The notes under the pieces are model-generated. The model was not told where the DNA came from and made no database searches. It saw only the letters and a program-made list of their open reading frames with translations. Below, one piece after another: positions 44,505 through 54,544 of a stretch of 64,000 nucleotides of DNA. Each line of letters starts with the position of its first letter. Within the stretch, counting starts at the first letter, position 1. The stretch is from positions 1 through 64,000 of the forward strand of contig CASDXF010000010.1 in the NCBI GenBank assembly GCA_949285075.1, read 5' to 3'. This DNA is from an uncultured Bacteroides sp. Its GTDB lineage: Bacteria; Bacteroidota; Bacteroidia; Bacteroidales; Bacteroidaceae. Both the position numbers and the translations under genes were made by a program.

Positions 44505-46580
44505 ATGAAATCGAAGAATACAAACAAAAAACTACCTTATGTAGAACGTGACATCAGCTGGATGTATTTCAATCAACGTATCCTTCTTGAGGCGGCTCGT
44601 CCAGAAGTACCCTTATTAGAACGTATGTCATTTCTTGGCATCTACTCCAATAACCTAGATGAGTTCTTCCGAGTTCGCATAGCCACCTTAAACCGCATCA
44701 TAGAATATGGCGATAATAATTTCAAGAAAGAGCAAGAGATTGTAAAGCAAACATTAAAGCACATCGGCAAACTGCATAACCAATATTATGAACAGTTTGA
44801 AAAAACATTCGCTGACCTTCTTGAACAATTAAAGAAAGAAAACATCTTTGTCATTAAAGAAACTGAAATGACACCGGAACAGAAAGAGTACATTATCTCT
44901 TTCTATCGGAATAAACTGAATGGTTCGACCAACCCTCTTTTCCTAAATAATTCCAGTTTACTAAACGACCAAACAGACGAAAACATTTATCTTGCCATAC
45001 GTCTTCTTAGAATAGACGAAAACGGTAAGGAAAAAGAAAAAGATTACGCTGTAATAGAATTACCCGTCAGTGAATTCGGACGTTTCATCCAATTGCCAGA
45101 GAGTGAGGGAAGAACCTATTTAATGTTCTTGGACGATGTCATCCGTTATTGTCTTCCTCTCATTTTCATAGGGATGGAATATACAAATTATGAGGCCTAT
45201 ACGTTCAAGTTCACAAAAGACGCGGAAATGGAAATCGACAGTGACTTGCGCACAGGCGTACTTCAAAAGATTTCAAAAGGAGTAAAGAGCCGTAAGAAAG
45301 GGGAGCCTATCCGTTTCGTCTATGACGAGCAGATGCCTAAAGACTTGCTAAAGCGTCTCATAAAGAGTCTGAACGTAGATAAAAATGATACCCGTGTAGC
45401 AGGGGGACGCTATCATAACTTTAAGGATCTGATGAAATTTCCCGATTGTGGACACAAGGAACTTAAATATCCCCAATGGCCTCCTATCTTTAAGAAAGAA
45501 TTAAATGGCAGCGAAAGTATATTAGCTTTAATCAGACAAAAAGATCGCTTCTTACATTATCCCTACCATTCATTCGACACCTTTATTCGAGTATTACGCG
45601 AAGCGGCTATCAATAAAGAAGTGAAAAGTATAAAGATGACTCTTTATCGTTTAGCTAAAGACTCTAAAGTGATAAAAGCCTTAATCTGCGCGGCTAAGAA
45701 CGGGAAAAAGGTTACAGTAGTCATTGAATTACTAGCTCGCTTCGACGAGGCGTCAAATATCAATTGGAGTAAAAAGATGCAAGACGCGGGCATTCATGTT
45801 ATTTTTGGAGTCGAAGGATTGAAAATACATTCGAAACTCGTACATATTTCTACTAATCATGGCGACATCGCTTGCATCAGTACCGGAAACTTCCATGAAG
45901 GCAACGCCCGTACTTATACAGACTATGCCATCATGACAGCGCATCGTCCTATTGTGCGAGAGGTTAACGCGGTATTTGACTTTATCGAAAAACCGTATAC
46001 GCCGGTAAACTTCCGTGAGCTATTGGTTTCTCCCAATGATATGCGGAAACGTTTAATAGCTCTCATCACAAAAGAAATAAAGAATAAAGAGCAAGGAAAA
46101 GAAGCCTATATCTTAGCTAAAGTAAATCATATTACAGACAGGACATTGGTAGAGAAACTCTACGAAGCATCTACCGCCGGCGTACGAATCGATTTGGTCG
46201 TACGCGGCAATTGCTCATTAGTAACCGGGATTCCGGGAGTTAGCGAAAACATACATATCAATGGCATTATAGACCGTTATTTAGAACACTCGCGCATCTT
46301 CATTTTCGCTAATGCCGGAGAGGAGAAGTATTATATAGGCTCTTCTGATTTAATGCCACGCAATCTAGATAACCGCATTGAGGTACTTACACCCGTATAC
46401 GACAAAGAAATACAAGCAGACTTAAAACGGGTAGTGGAATATGGATTGCAGGATACAGCCAAAGGAAGGATAGTTGACGGAAGCGGGGAAAACCGTCCCT
46501 TAATAGAGGAAGACGCAAACATCCCCTTGTTCCGTTCTCAGGAAAAATTATATATGGATTATAAAGCGGACAACGAATGA
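44505..46580 (+). CDS. ppk: Polyphosphate kinase 1
   Basis: This 691-residue enzyme makes polyphosphate from ATP. The N-terminal domain starts PYVERDISWMYFNQRILLEA. The phospholipase-D-like catalytic halves include the autophosphorylated His in GLKIHSKLVHIST, followed by ISTGNFHEGNARTYTDYAIM, and the second conserved His in RYLEHSRIFIF. Length is typical. The gene overlaps ppx by 4 bp (ATGA), so synthesis and degradation enzymes are translationally coupled. The AT-rich composition (a counted line at 45001 is about 32% GC) contrasts sharply with the GC-rich genes just upstream. Confidence 0.97.
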   Translation: MKSKNTNKKLPYVERDISWMYFNQRILLEAARPEVPLLERMSFLGIYSNNLDEFFRVRIATLNRIIEYGDNNFKKEQEIVKQTLKHIGKLHNQYYEQFEKTFADLLEQLKKENIFVIKETEMTPEQKEYIISFYRNKLNGSTNPLFLNNSSLLNDQTDENIYLAIRLLRIDENGKEKEKDYAVIELPVSEFGRFIQLPESEGRTYLMFLDDVIRYCLPLIFIGMEYTNYEAYTFKFTKDAEMEIDSDLRTGVLQKISKGVKSRKKGEPIRFVYDEQMPKDLLKRLIKSLNVDKNDTRVAGGRYHNFKDLMKFPDCGHKELKYPQWPPIFKKELNGSESILALIRQKDRFLHYPYHSFDTFIRVLREAAINKEVKSIKMTLYRLAKDSKVIKALICAAKNGKKVTVVIELLARFDEASNINWSKKMQDAGIHVIFGVEGLKIHSKLVHISTNHGDIACISTGNFHEGNARTYTDYAIMTAHRPIVREVNAVFDFIEKPYTPVNFRELLVSPNDMRKRLIALITKEIKNKEQGKEAYILAKVNHITDRTLVEKLYEASTAGVRIDLVVRGNCSLVTGIPGVSENIHINGIIDRYLEHSRIFIFANAGEEKYYIGSSDLMPRNLDNRIEVLTPVYDKEIQADLKRVVEYGLQDTAKGRIVDGSGENRPLIEEDANIPLFRSQEKLYMDYKADNE

Positions 46581-47470
46581 AAAAGGTAAACTATGCCGCT
46601 ATCGACATCGGCTCTAATGCGGTACGGCTTTTAATAAAATGCGTCAACGAAGAGGACGCGAATGAGTTAATGAGTAAAGTACAACTTATCCGTATCCCTT
46701 TACGGCTTGGGGAAGATGCCTTTACTACAGGAGCCATTTCGGAAGAGAAGGAGAAAAAGCTGATACGGCTGATGAAATCCTATAAACAGCTGATGAAAAT
46801 ATACGATGTCGTAGACTACCGCGCATGCGCCACTTCGGCCATGCGTGACGCGAGAAATGGCCAAAAGATTGTAAATCGAATCTATAAACGCACGGGCATT
46901 AATGTTGAGATTATTGATGGACAGGAAGAAGCGCGCATTGTATACGACAATCACATTGAGCAACTGTTTACTTCCGGACAAAACTACTTGTATGTAGATG
47001 TTGGCGGCGGAAGTACCGAAATTAATTTGATTAGTAATGGAGAACTAAAAAACTCGCGCTCTTATAATATAGGCACTGTACGCATACTGAGCGGCATGGT
47101 GAAAGAAGAAGAAAAGGAAATCTTGCGAGCAGACTTAACGAAGTTGGCCCAAGATTATTCTCCCATTAATATCATTGGCTCAGGAGGCAATATAAATAAG
47201 CTGTTCCGCCTCGCGGAAAAGAAAGACAAGAAAAACGGCTTTCTTCCGATAGAATCTTTACTTGAAATTTACGAGACTCTAAAGTCCATAAGCTCCGAAG
47301 AGCGAATCAAGCAATTTAAGCTAAAGCCAGACCGGGCTGACGTAATCGTACCCGCGGCGGCGATTTTTATAGAAATATCTACCATAATGAACGCTAAAGG
47401 AATAATAGTTCCAACTATTGGACTGTCAGACGGCATTATCGACAGCCTGTATACAAAGAATAAAAATTAG
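46577..47470 (+). CDS. ppx: Exopolyphosphatase, Ppx/GppA family
   Basis: This 297-residue protein has the ASKHA phosphate-binding motifs AIDIGSNAVRLLI and YVDVGGGSTEI and the ATSAMRDARNGQ segment. It covers only the two-domain ASKHA core; E. coli Ppx is about 510 residues with extra helical domains, so this is the short form common in Bacteroidetes. Substrate may be polyphosphate or pppGpp, but coupling to ppk favours polyphosphate. The start ATG overlaps the ppk stop. A bidirectional terminator follows. Confidence 0.93.
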   Translation: MKKVNYAAIDIGSNAVRLLIKCVNEEDANELMSKVQLIRIPLRLGEDAFTTGAISEEKEKKLIRLMKSYKQLMKIYDVVDYRACATSAMRDARNGQKIVNRIYKRTGINVEIIDGQEEARIVYDNHIEQLFTSGQNYLYVDVGGGSTEINLISNGELKNSRSYNIGTVRILSGMVKEEEKEILRADLTKLAQDYSPINIIGSGGNINKLFRLAEKKDKKNGFLPIESLLEIYETLKSISSEERIKQFKLKPDRADVIVPAAAIFIEISTIMNAKGIIVPTIGLSDGIIDSLYTKNKN

Positions 47471-47481
47471 CGTAGCGCAAT

Positions 47482-47539
47482 ACAAAGAAAGGGGAATGCG
47501 ATAAGATATCGTTTTCCTGACACATTCTCCCTTCTTTGT
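47482..47539. terminator. Bidirectional terminator between ppx and trmN6
   Basis: Arms at 47482-47498 (ACAAAGAAAGGGGAATG) and 47523-47539 pair over 15 of 17 positions across a 24-nt loop, lying between convergent genes. Confidence 0.6.
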
Positions 47540-47561
47540 ATCCCCCTCACATAAAGCTTCT

Positions 47562-48278
47562 TTATTCCATATATAGATAATAATCTCTCATTAACCTGAC
47601 GTATTCCTCGCTATATCGCTTTGGAGCGACCTCAATCAGCAGTTCTTCCTTAAAGCATTCTTTCTTGTCAAAAGAGAAACAAATCAGTGTCCTTTTAGGC
47701 TTTAAGGAAGTCTTGTTTGTTATAACGCTTAATTGCTTCAGTGGATACAAATGGTATTTCTGGGCGGTAATTACGAACGCTTTCACAATATCCGTTGGTA
47801 TGATGACCGTAAACTCCCCCTTCTCGGTCAGCAGACTTGACACTCCGGCTAACAATTCCTCATGAGTTAACGAAGTATTATGGCGAGCTACAGTCCGTTG
47901 CTGATTCGGGCAAATAAGCGAGCCCTCAAAATACGGAGGATTGGAGACTATAACATCAAACTTCTCAGTATCAACATATTCTCTAAAATCCATCCGCAAC
48001 ACGTTAACTCTTTCCCTCCACGGAGAACGATACACGTTTTCTCGCGCCTGCTCAACCGCGTCCGCGTCTATCTCCAACGCCGTAACGGATGAATCCGCAG
48101 GAGCGCGCTGCGCCAACATTAAAGCGACCAATCCCGTTCCTGTACCAACGTCCAATATTCGGTTCGCTTCTCTGACAGAGACCCATGCGCCCAATAATGC
48201 TCCATCCGTATTAACTTTCATGGCACACTTATCATGCCATACGGTGAACTGCTTAAACTTAAAATAATGATTCGGCAT
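47562..48278 (-). CDS. trmN6: tRNA1(Val) A37 N6-methyltransferase (TrmN6-like)
   Basis: This 238-residue protein has an AdoMet-binding motif ILDVGTGTGLVALMLAQR and the N6-adenine methyltransferase motif IVSNPPYFEGS. The start PNHYFKFKQFTVWHDKCAMK followed by VNTDGALLGAW is characteristic of the YfiC/TrmN6 family, which methylates A37 of tRNA-Val. It is a single-gene unit, convergent with ppx and divergent from the DEAD-box helicase. Confidence 0.92.
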   Translation of the reverse strand: MPNHYFKFKQFTVWHDKCAMKVNTDGALLGAWVSVREANRILDVGTGTGLVALMLAQRAPADSSVTALEIDADAVEQARENVYRSPWRERVNVLRMDFREYVDTEKFDVIVSNPPYFEGSLICPNQQRTVARHNTSLTHEELLAGVSSLLTEKGEFTVIIPTDIVKAFVITAQKYHLYPLKQLSVITNKTSLKPKRTLICFSFDKKECFKEELLIEVAPKRYSEEYVRLMRDYYLYME

Positions 48279-48446
48279 AGCAAACGGCAGAAACGATTTA
48301 GACTGTTTGTTTTTACAGAGTTATTCATTAGCGCACGCTAATGCGACAAAATTATAACAAAAAATGAGATATCGCCCTATCCCTTGAGCAGAACTTAATC
48401 ATATCATACAAAATTATCTCTTAAAAGAACACTCTAGCCACCTCGC

Positions 48447-48590
48447 AGTAACTAGAAGTAAGCTCGTAGTTACTTATACGAAATCACATGTCTACATACG
48501 TACAAATATGTTCATACGTACGTGCAAGTTCGCTTCTACTTAGATGAAAAAGAAGCTTCTACGTACACGCAAATTCACAAATAGTTAGAA
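48447..48590. repeat. Array G: seven 22-bp-phased units, core TACNTA
   Basis: Hexamers TAACTA, TACTTA, TACATA, TACGTA, TACTTA, TACGTA and TAGTTA have centres at 48451.5, 48473.5, 48495.5, 48517.5, 48539.5, 48562.5 and 48584.5. All steps are 22 bp except one of 23. Sequences between cores are mostly unrelated. The 598-bp divergent gap 48279-48876 contains no convincing gene. The helicase promoter is at its right end. Confidence 0.8.
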
Positions 48591-48817
48591 ACATACCGAC
48601 ATTTAATAAAAAACAAGATTGTAGTAATGAAGGAAACCACGTTTGCGCAAGAACGCACGTTCCTACTCCGCCCCAAAAAGGAAGGCGAGTTGGCGAAGAA
48701 ACTCCCAAGAAGCGGCGCACAACCCAAGCGACGGCCGAAAGAGTGAAGGCTTTCTATCTATAAGTTAAGATATAATCATATAAAAAATCAAGGGAGTAAA
48801 ATCACTATTCTTTACGC

Positions 48818-48852
48818 TTTGCTCGGTATATCACTTTTTTGTATTACCTTTG
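48818..48852 (+). promoter_or_regulatory. Promoter of the DEAD-box helicase gene
   Basis: TTTG at 48818-48821 and TACCTTTG at 48845-48852 match the -33 and -7 consensus with a 23-bp spacer. The leader would be about 18 nt. Confidence 0.65.
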
Positions 48853-48876
48853 CTCACAATTAATGAAACATAAATA

Positions 48877-50136
48877 ATGAAGTTTTCTGAACTACAATTA
48901 AATGCGAATGTACTCGAAGCGCTCGACGCGATGCGATTTAACGAATGTACACCTATACAAGAAGAAGCCATTCCTATCATTCTTGAAGGCAAAGATTTAA
49001 TAGCCGTCGCGCAGACAGGAACCGGTAAAACCGCCGCATTCTTATTACCCATTCTCAATAAACTTTCTGAAGAAAAACATCCGGAGGATGCCATCAATTG
49101 CGTGATAATGTCCCCCACCCGTGAACTCGCTCAGCAAATAGACCAACAAATGGAAGGCTTTTCTTATTTTCTTCCCATCTCAAGCGTTCCCGTATATGGC
49201 GGAAACGACGGAACGCTCTTCGAACAGCAAAAAAAGGGATTAAAGTTAGGAGCTGATGTCGTTATCGCTACCCCCGGACGATTAATCGCACACCTGAATT
49301 TAGGATACGTTGATTTATCTAAAGTTTCTTACTTCATCTTAGACGAGGCGGACCGCATGCTCGATATGGGATTTTATGATGATATCATGCAAATAGTAAA
49401 GCATTTGCCTGACAAACGGCAAACAATAATGTTCTCAGCAACCATGCCCGCCAAGATTCAACAATTAGCCAACACGATTTTACATAATCCAACGGAAATA
49501 AAGTTAGCTGTATCCAAACCGGCGGATAAAATCATCCAAGCGGCTTACGTATGTTATGAAAACCAGAAGCTAGGAATTATCCGCAGTCTTTTTCACGAGG
49601 AGGTCCCCGAACGTACTATTATTTTTGTCTCTTCAAAAATTAAAGTGAAAGAAATCACCAAAGCTCTTAAAGCCATGAAATTGAATGTTGGAGAAATGCA
49701 CTCCGATTTGGAACAAAGTCAGCGAGAAGCGGTCATGTACGATTTTAAATCCGGGAAAATCAATATCTTGGTTGCGACAGATATTGTTGCCCGGGGAATC
49801 GATATTGATGACATTCGATTAGTCATAAACTTTGATGTACCCCATGACAGTGAAGATTACGTACACCGTATCGGACGTACCGCCCGTGCCAATAACGATG
49901 GAGTAGCAATAACTTTTATCAATGAAAAAGAACAAATCAAATTCAAGCGCATTGAAAAATTCTTAGAAAAGAGTATCTACAAGATTCCCATACCAATTGA
50001 ATTAGGAGACGCTCCTGAATATACAACTGACAGTGAAGAAACAAGGAATAAAAAACGCTTTAAAAGGACTTCGGAAAAAGCAAACGCTAATCGTCGCAAA
50101 AAACAATCAAAAGGTAAAACAACTACCCCCAATTAA
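48877..50136 (+). CDS. DEAD-box ATP-dependent RNA helicase (RhlE type)
   Basis: This 419-residue helicase has the complete motif set: Q motif NECTPIQEEAIPIIL, motif I AQTGTGKTAAF, Ia PTRELAQQ, II LDEADRML, III SATMP, V VATDIVARGIDI and VI HRIGRTARA. The C-terminal 40 residues are basic and low-complexity (RRKKQSKGKTTTPN), likely for RNA binding. It resembles the RhlE group, involved in ribosome assembly or cold growth. It is monocistronic, with its own promoter and a strong terminator. Confidence 0.95.
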   Translation: MKFSELQLNANVLEALDAMRFNECTPIQEEAIPIILEGKDLIAVAQTGTGKTAAFLLPILNKLSEEKHPEDAINCVIMSPTRELAQQIDQQMEGFSYFLPISSVPVYGGNDGTLFEQQKKGLKLGADVVIATPGRLIAHLNLGYVDLSKVSYFILDEADRMLDMGFYDDIMQIVKHLPDKRQTIMFSATMPAKIQQLANTILHNPTEIKLAVSKPADKIIQAAYVCYENQKLGIIRSLFHEEVPERTIIFVSSKIKVKEITKALKAMKLNVGEMHSDLEQSQREAVMYDFKSGKINILVATDIVARGIDIDDIRLVINFDVPHDSEDYVHRIGRTARANNDGVAITFINEKEQIKFKRIEKFLEKSIYKIPIPIELGDAPEYTTDSEETRNKKRFKRTSEKANANRRKKQSKGKTTTPN

Positions 50137-50251
50137 CCTATAAGAGTAAATATTCCGATTTCAAACATTACGCCACATAATGACGCACTATCCAAAAGTT
50201 TTACACATAATACATCCGTCCTTTACTCTCAAAAAGAGACATACCACAACA

Positions 50252-50290
50252 CATATACGGCCATACCTATAGTTGGTATGGCCGTATATG
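50252..50290. terminator. Bidirectional terminator after the helicase gene
   Basis: A perfect 16-bp inverted repeat has arms at 50252-50267 (CATATACGGCCATACC) and 50275-50290 with a 7-nt loop, between convergent genes. No long T-run follows. Confidence 0.7.
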
Positions 50291-50305
50291 CTTAGTATAC
50301 ATTCA

Positions 50306-50593
50306 TTAGACACTTACTTCATTAGACTGCTCTTTTTGAATGTTAAGATTTAACTCATCTAAAATCTTTAAGGCCCGATCAAGAACAGTAGTATCATCCA
50401 ACATTACAAGGCCACCATCTGGCCCCGGTTCAAGATGTATGCCTACGCTCTTCCCTTCTTTAAAATTATGCCCTCCAAAAAAGTTCCGCACTGTATCTAC
50501 ATGCAAACCAAGTTCATCGGCAATTCTATGCATACTACCACTCGGTAGCGAATCCTTAATCTTACGAAGCTCGTTAAATGTTATCGTCCTCAT
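50306..50593 (-). CDS. Small HTH DNA-binding protein
   Basis: This 95-residue protein has a clear helix-turn-helix at about residues 7-38 (NELRKIKDSLPSGSMHRIAD, then ELGLHVDTVRNFFGG), resembling a minimal transcription factor or a phage-type Cro fold. A short tail (about 50-90) contains GIHLEPGPDGGLVMLDD and a terminal helix. I recognise similar small proteins in other Bacteroidales but know no function. It is a single gene with an AT-rich upstream region and a 173-bp gap to prfC that holds nothing I can identify. Confidence 0.75.
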   Translation of the reverse strand: MRTITFNELRKIKDSLPSGSMHRIADELGLHVDTVRNFFGGHNFKEGKSVGIHLEPGPDGGLVMLDDTTVLDRALKILDELNLNIQKEQSNEVSV

Positions 50594-50766
50594 GCCTTCT
50601 AAATTTAATGGTTAATAATATACTTATTATTATGCCATAAACTTAGAAAAAAAACAGAGACAAAACAAGTTATTTAATTATTTTATTGTATATTGGCCAT
50701 AATTAATACACATTAAGCCAAACTGCAACGCTATTAAGCGACAATTTTCTTGAATTATTTCCTGTT

Positions 50767-52341
50767 TTAGAATTCAGAAGTGAAATGGAACTTAATGTGC
50801 TTAAAGTCGGCCTGAGCCATCTGCAACACATAGCCTGAATCGGCAAGAAAAACATCTCTCCCTTCACGGTCTTTAGCCATATACTGATACTTACGTTTCT
50901 TAAAAGCCTCCAACTCTTCAAGGTCATCACTCTCTATCCAACAAGCTTTATAAAGGCTTAACGGTTCCCATCGGCAAGAAGCGTTATATTCATTCTGCAA
51001 ACGATATTGAATAACCTCGAATTGTAATTGCCCTACCGTACCAATAATCTTGCGCCCGTTAAATTGGTTGATAAAAAGTTGGGCTACTCCCTCGTCCATG
51101 AGTTGGTCAATGCCTTTAGCCAACTGTTTCTGCTTCATCGGGTCAGCGTTCTCAATATACTTGAACATCTCCGGAGAGAAGCTAGGCAAGCCACGGAAGT
51201 GAAGCTGTTCGCCTTCAGTCAGAGTATCGCCAATCTTAAACGTGCCATTATCCGGCAATCCGATAATATCACCCGCATACGCCTCGTCAATTGTCGTTTT
51301 CCGTTGTGCCATAAATTGCGTAGGCGAAGAAAAACGCATTGTCTTTCCATGACGTACATGCAAGTAAGGCGCATTGCGCACGAACCGCCCCGAACATATC
51401 TTGCAGAAAGCCACACACGAACGGTGATTCGGGTCAATATTGGCGGTAATTTTAAAAATGAACCCCGTAAACTTCGGTTCTTCAGGATTCACCACGCGTT
51501 CTTCCGCTTTCACGGGACGAGGGCTAGGCGCTATCCGTACAAAACAGTTCAGCAATTCCTGCACGCCGAAATTATTCAATGCTGAACCGAAAAAGACGGG
51601 AGCGCAGTCGGCCGCTAAATAGGCGTTCACGTCAAAAGCCGGATAAACACCCTCTATCAGCTCCAAGTCATCTCTCAACTTATCCGCTAAAGACTTGCCT
51701 ATATGGTTATCCAATTGCTCCGTATGGATGTCTACCTCCATCTTTTCCGTCACCACTTGCTTAGATGGCTGATAAAGGTCAAGCTTTTGCTCATAAATAT
51801 TATATACCCCCTTAAAACGAGGCCCCTGTTCTATGGGCCATGAAAGGGGACGCACCTGAATCATCAGTTCCTCTTCCAGTTCATCCAACAAATCGAAAGG
51901 ATCCTTTCCCTCGCGGTCCATCTTGTTGACAAAGATAATAACCGGAGTATTTCGCATACGGCACACCTCCATCAACTTGCGAGTTTGCGTCTCCACACCC
52001 TTCGCTCCGTCCACGACAATGATTACGCTATCTACGGCGGTCAGCGTGCGATAAGTATCCTCCGCAAAATCTTGATGTCCCGGTGTATCGAGAATATTAA
52101 TCTTATACCCCTGATAGTCAAATTCCATCACTGAAGTCGTAACCGATATGCCTCGCTGCTTTTCTATCTCCATCCAATCAGAGGTAGCGGTCTTCTTTAT
52201 CTTGTTGCTCTTTACCGCCCCCGCTACTTGTATCTGCCCTCCAAAAAGTAACAATTTCTCTGTCAACGAAGTCTTACCCGCATCAGGATGAGCAATAATG
52301 GCGAAAGTGCGTCTTCTCGCTATTTCCGTATTGTCTGCCAT
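50767..52341 (-). CDS. prfC: Peptide chain release factor 3
   Basis: This 524-residue translational GTPase recycles RF1 and RF2. G1 is [16 protein letters not shown]3 [15 protein letters not shown]4 [12 protein letters not shown]. The RF3-specific domain includes [20 protein letters not shown] and the C-terminal [20 protein letters not shown]. Length is normal. It is the last gene of a tightly packed operon (gaps of 3 to 8 bp) with LysE-like, DUF4924 and rfbD. Confidence 0.97.
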   Translation of the reverse strand: MADNTEIARRRTFAIIAHPDAGKTSLTEKLLLFGGQIQVAGAVKSNKIKKTATSDWMEIEKQRGISVTTSVMEFDYQGYKINILDTPGHQDFAEDTYRTLTAVDSVIIVVDGAKGVETQTRKLMEVCRMRNTPVIIFVNKMDREGKDPFDLLDELEEELMIQVRPLSWPIEQGPRFKGVYNIYEQKLDLYQPSKQVVTEKMEVDIHTEQLDNHIGKSLADKLRDDLELIEGVYPAFDVNAYLAADCAPVFFGSALNNFGVQELLNCFVRIAPSPRPVKAEERVVNPEEPKFTGFIFKITANIDPNHRSCVAFCKICSGRFVRNAPYLHVRHGKTMRFSSPTQFMAQRKTTIDEAYAGDIIGLPDNGTFKIGDTLTEGEQLHFRGLPSFSPEMFKYIENADPMKQKQLAKGIDQLMDEGVAQLFINQFNGRKIIGTVGQLQFEVIQYRLQNEYNASCRWEPLSLYKACWIESDDLEELEAFKKRKYQYMAKDREGRDVFLADSGYVLQMAQADFKHIKFHFTSEF

Positions 52342-52344
52342 ATA

Positions 52345-53205
52345 TTATAACGATTTCTTCAGTTCGTTCACGCATTGTTCAAGACTTACCTCCCAATGAG
52401 GAATGCTTATTCCAAAAGTCTCCTTTATTTTGGTCTTGTCGAGCACAGAATAATGAGGTCTATTCGCTTTTGCGGGATATTCCGAAGTATGCAGAGGCTT
52501 CACGCTACATGTTGTAATGCCGGCCATGCGATGAATAGCCAGCGTAAAATCGTACCAAGAACACACACCTTCATCACTAAAATGATAAATGCCCCTAACA
52601 ATACCTTTATTTATTATAACATAAATGGCCCTCGCCAAATCACGCGCATAAGTAGGTGTGCCTATTTGGTCGAAAACGACACCCAAACTGTTCCGCTCCT
52701 TACCTAAGCGCATCATCGTCTTTACAAAATTATTCCCGAAAGTGGAATACAACCACGCCGTACGGATTACAACCGCCTGTTGGCAGGCCTCCATCACAAC
52801 ACGCTCACCATCAAGTTTAGTAGAGCCATATACAGAATTGGGACAAGGCTCACAGTCTTCCGTATAAGGTATATGCGCCGTCCCGTCGAATACATAGTCG
52901 GTAGAAACCTGAATCATCGCCGCTCCATGCGCTTGTGCAGCTTCCGCCATCCCCTTCGGAGCCTCACAGTTCAATCGATAGGCGAACTCCTTATCGTCTT
53001 CCGCCCGGTCTACCGCCGTATACGCCGCACAATTTACTATCATTTCAATTTTGTTCTCGGCTATATACGCCCACACAGCCTTCTTGTCGCAAATGTCAAG
53101 TTCGTTCACATCCGTAAAGAAATAAGTATGCTGCGGATTCTCCTTCGCAAGCACCTGCATCTCATTGCCAAGCTGTCCGTTGGCTCCAGTTACTAAAATT
53201 CTCAT
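52345..53205 (-). CDS. rfbD: dTDP-4-dehydrorhamnose reductase
   Basis: This 286-residue short-chain-dehydrogenase-like enzyme carries out the last step of dTDP-L-rhamnose synthesis. It has the NAD(P)-binding start RILVTGANGQLGNEMQVLA, the segment VDRAEDDKEFAYRLN and STDYVFDG, and the catalytic YxxxK in SVYGSTKLDGE. The other rhamnose genes (rfbABC) are not in the window, so the gene stands apart from a polysaccharide cluster, as is common in Bacteroidales. It lies 3 bp before prfC. Confidence 0.93.
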   Translation of the reverse strand: MRILVTGANGQLGNEMQVLAKENPQHTYFFTDVNELDICDKKAVWAYIAENKIEMIVNCAAYTAVDRAEDDKEFAYRLNCEAPKGMAEAAQAHGAAMIQVSTDYVFDGTAHIPYTEDCEPCPNSVYGSTKLDGERVVMEACQQAVVIRTAWLYSTFGNNFVKTMMRLGKERNSLGVVFDQIGTPTYARDLARAIYVIINKGIVRGIYHFSDEGVCSWYDFTLAIHRMAGITTCSVKPLHTSEYPAKANRPHYSVLDKTKIKETFGISIPHWEVSLEQCVNELKKSL

Positions 53206-53208
53206 TTT

Positions 53209-53754
53209 CTATTCGTCTAATTTTAATTCACCTTTACGTTCTTTATCATAATAATTGGCTAGCATGGAAAGAAAAGCGCTAATGGCATCCACCGCTTTTG
53301 CTGTCCCTTCACTAAGCGTTTTCCCCTGCAAACGCAACAACAGTACCCCGTACAATGCCTCAAAACAAGTCTCCAACTCCGGCTCTTCCTTCTTTCCATT
53401 CTTGTTTCTCAATTCCACAATAAAAGGTAACGCCTTAAAGTAGGCTGAACTGTAAAAAGGAAATTTCGGAGCAGCAAGCAAGGCATTGTGAAGTTCAGTC
53501 AAATTAATTATCACATTCTTGTTTATTTGTAAGTGTCCAAAGTCCCTTACCCCTTCTTCCCTCATCATTGTAATCAGGTTTCCATACCACTCGCGCAAGG
53601 CGGGGCGGCTCTCTTCCGGATAGCGAGCAATGACGTTCTTTTCCATCTCGTCCAATTCACAATGATTGGCCCGAATGAGGTCTTCCTCCTGCCACATGTA
53701 TATAAGATATTCGGCTATATTCTTTTCTTTCAGCCGTTGCGCTATCTGATTCAT
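53209..53754 (-). CDS. DUF4924 family protein
   Basis: This 181-residue mostly helical protein has the DUF4924 N-terminus NQIAQRLKEKNIAEYLIYMW and the segment MREEGVRDFGHLQINKNVI. The family is limited to Bacteroidetes and uncharacterised. No signal peptide or membrane helix. Its constant place next to rfbD and prfC (3 bp before rfbD, 8 bp after the LysE-like gene) is the only functional clue. Confidence 0.82.
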   Translation of the reverse strand: MNQIAQRLKEKNIAEYLIYMWQEEDLIRANHCELDEMEKNVIARYPEESRPALREWYGNLITMMREEGVRDFGHLQINKNVIINLTELHNALLAAPKFPFYSSAYFKALPFIVELRNKNGKKEEPELETCFEALYGVLLLRLQGKTLSEGTAKAVDAISAFLSMLANYYDKERKGELKLDE

Positions 53755-53762
53755 TGCTTACA

Positions 53763-54416
53763 TTAATAAATAGATTCGCCCAATAGTGTATAAATCAATC
53801 CCGCCACGGACACCAATACCACGATGCTTCCTATAATCCGATTCAACATCCAAATTCCTCTCAAGTTAAAGCGAGTCCTCACCTTATTGACAAAATAGGT
53901 AATGCTAAACCACCACGACAACGCTCCCAATAAGATAGCGCAATATCCGGTTATCTCCTCGAACACCAACACACCGGGACGCACAAAAGCGAAACGGGCA
54001 AACAATCCGATAAACAAGAAAATAATAAGCGGATTGGATATAGTGACAAAGAAAGCCGTGATAAAATTATGGAAGTAAGAGCCTTTATTAGTGGAAGCCG
54101 GACGGATAGACCTTACAGGATTACTACGGAAGGTATAAATGCCAAAAAAAAACAGCATGACGCTACCCAACAATTGCAGATAGAAAATATTCTTATTGAT
54201 ATAATCAAATACGAAACTCATGCCGTAACCGGTCAACAAAGCGTAGGCGATGTCACTCAACGAGGCTCCCAGTCCCGTCACGAACCCGTACCAACGTCCT
54301 TTGTTTAAAGTCCTTTGTATGCAAAGGACTCCAACGGGTCCCAAAGGCGCCGACACGACCACGCCGATAATAAATCCTTTTATCAATATATCGATTATCG
54401 TCTCTATCTGAATCAT
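53763..54416 (-). CDS. LysE/RhtB-family exporter
   Basis: This 217-residue membrane protein has about six helices and the LysE-family signature FIIGVVVSAPLGPVGVLCIQ followed by RTLNKGRWYGFVTGLGASLS. Family members export amino acids or related small molecules; this one's substrate is unknown. It begins the LysE, DUF4924, rfbD, prfC operon. A near-consensus -7 box (GATATTTG on the minus strand, 54421-54428) lies very close to the ATG, so the mRNA would be almost leaderless from it. Confidence 0.88.
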   Translation of the reverse strand: MIQIETIIDILIKGFIIGVVVSAPLGPVGVLCIQRTLNKGRWYGFVTGLGASLSDIAYALLTGYGMSFVFDYINKNIFYLQLLGSVMLFFFGIYTFRSNPVRSIRPASTNKGSYFHNFITAFFVTISNPLIIFLFIGLFARFAFVRPGVLVFEEITGYCAILLGALSWWFSITYFVNKVRTRFNLRGIWMLNRIIGSIVVLVSVAGLIYTLLGESIY

Positions 54417-54544
54417 GCCGCAAATATCGCATTTTTTTATGAGATAGTAAGACCTTGTTTCAAATTTTCCGTTTAATTAGTTCTGGAGCTTATAGGCGTA
54501 GCGACGCTAAGCGATTGATTATGGAAGCGGAACACAAGACTGAA

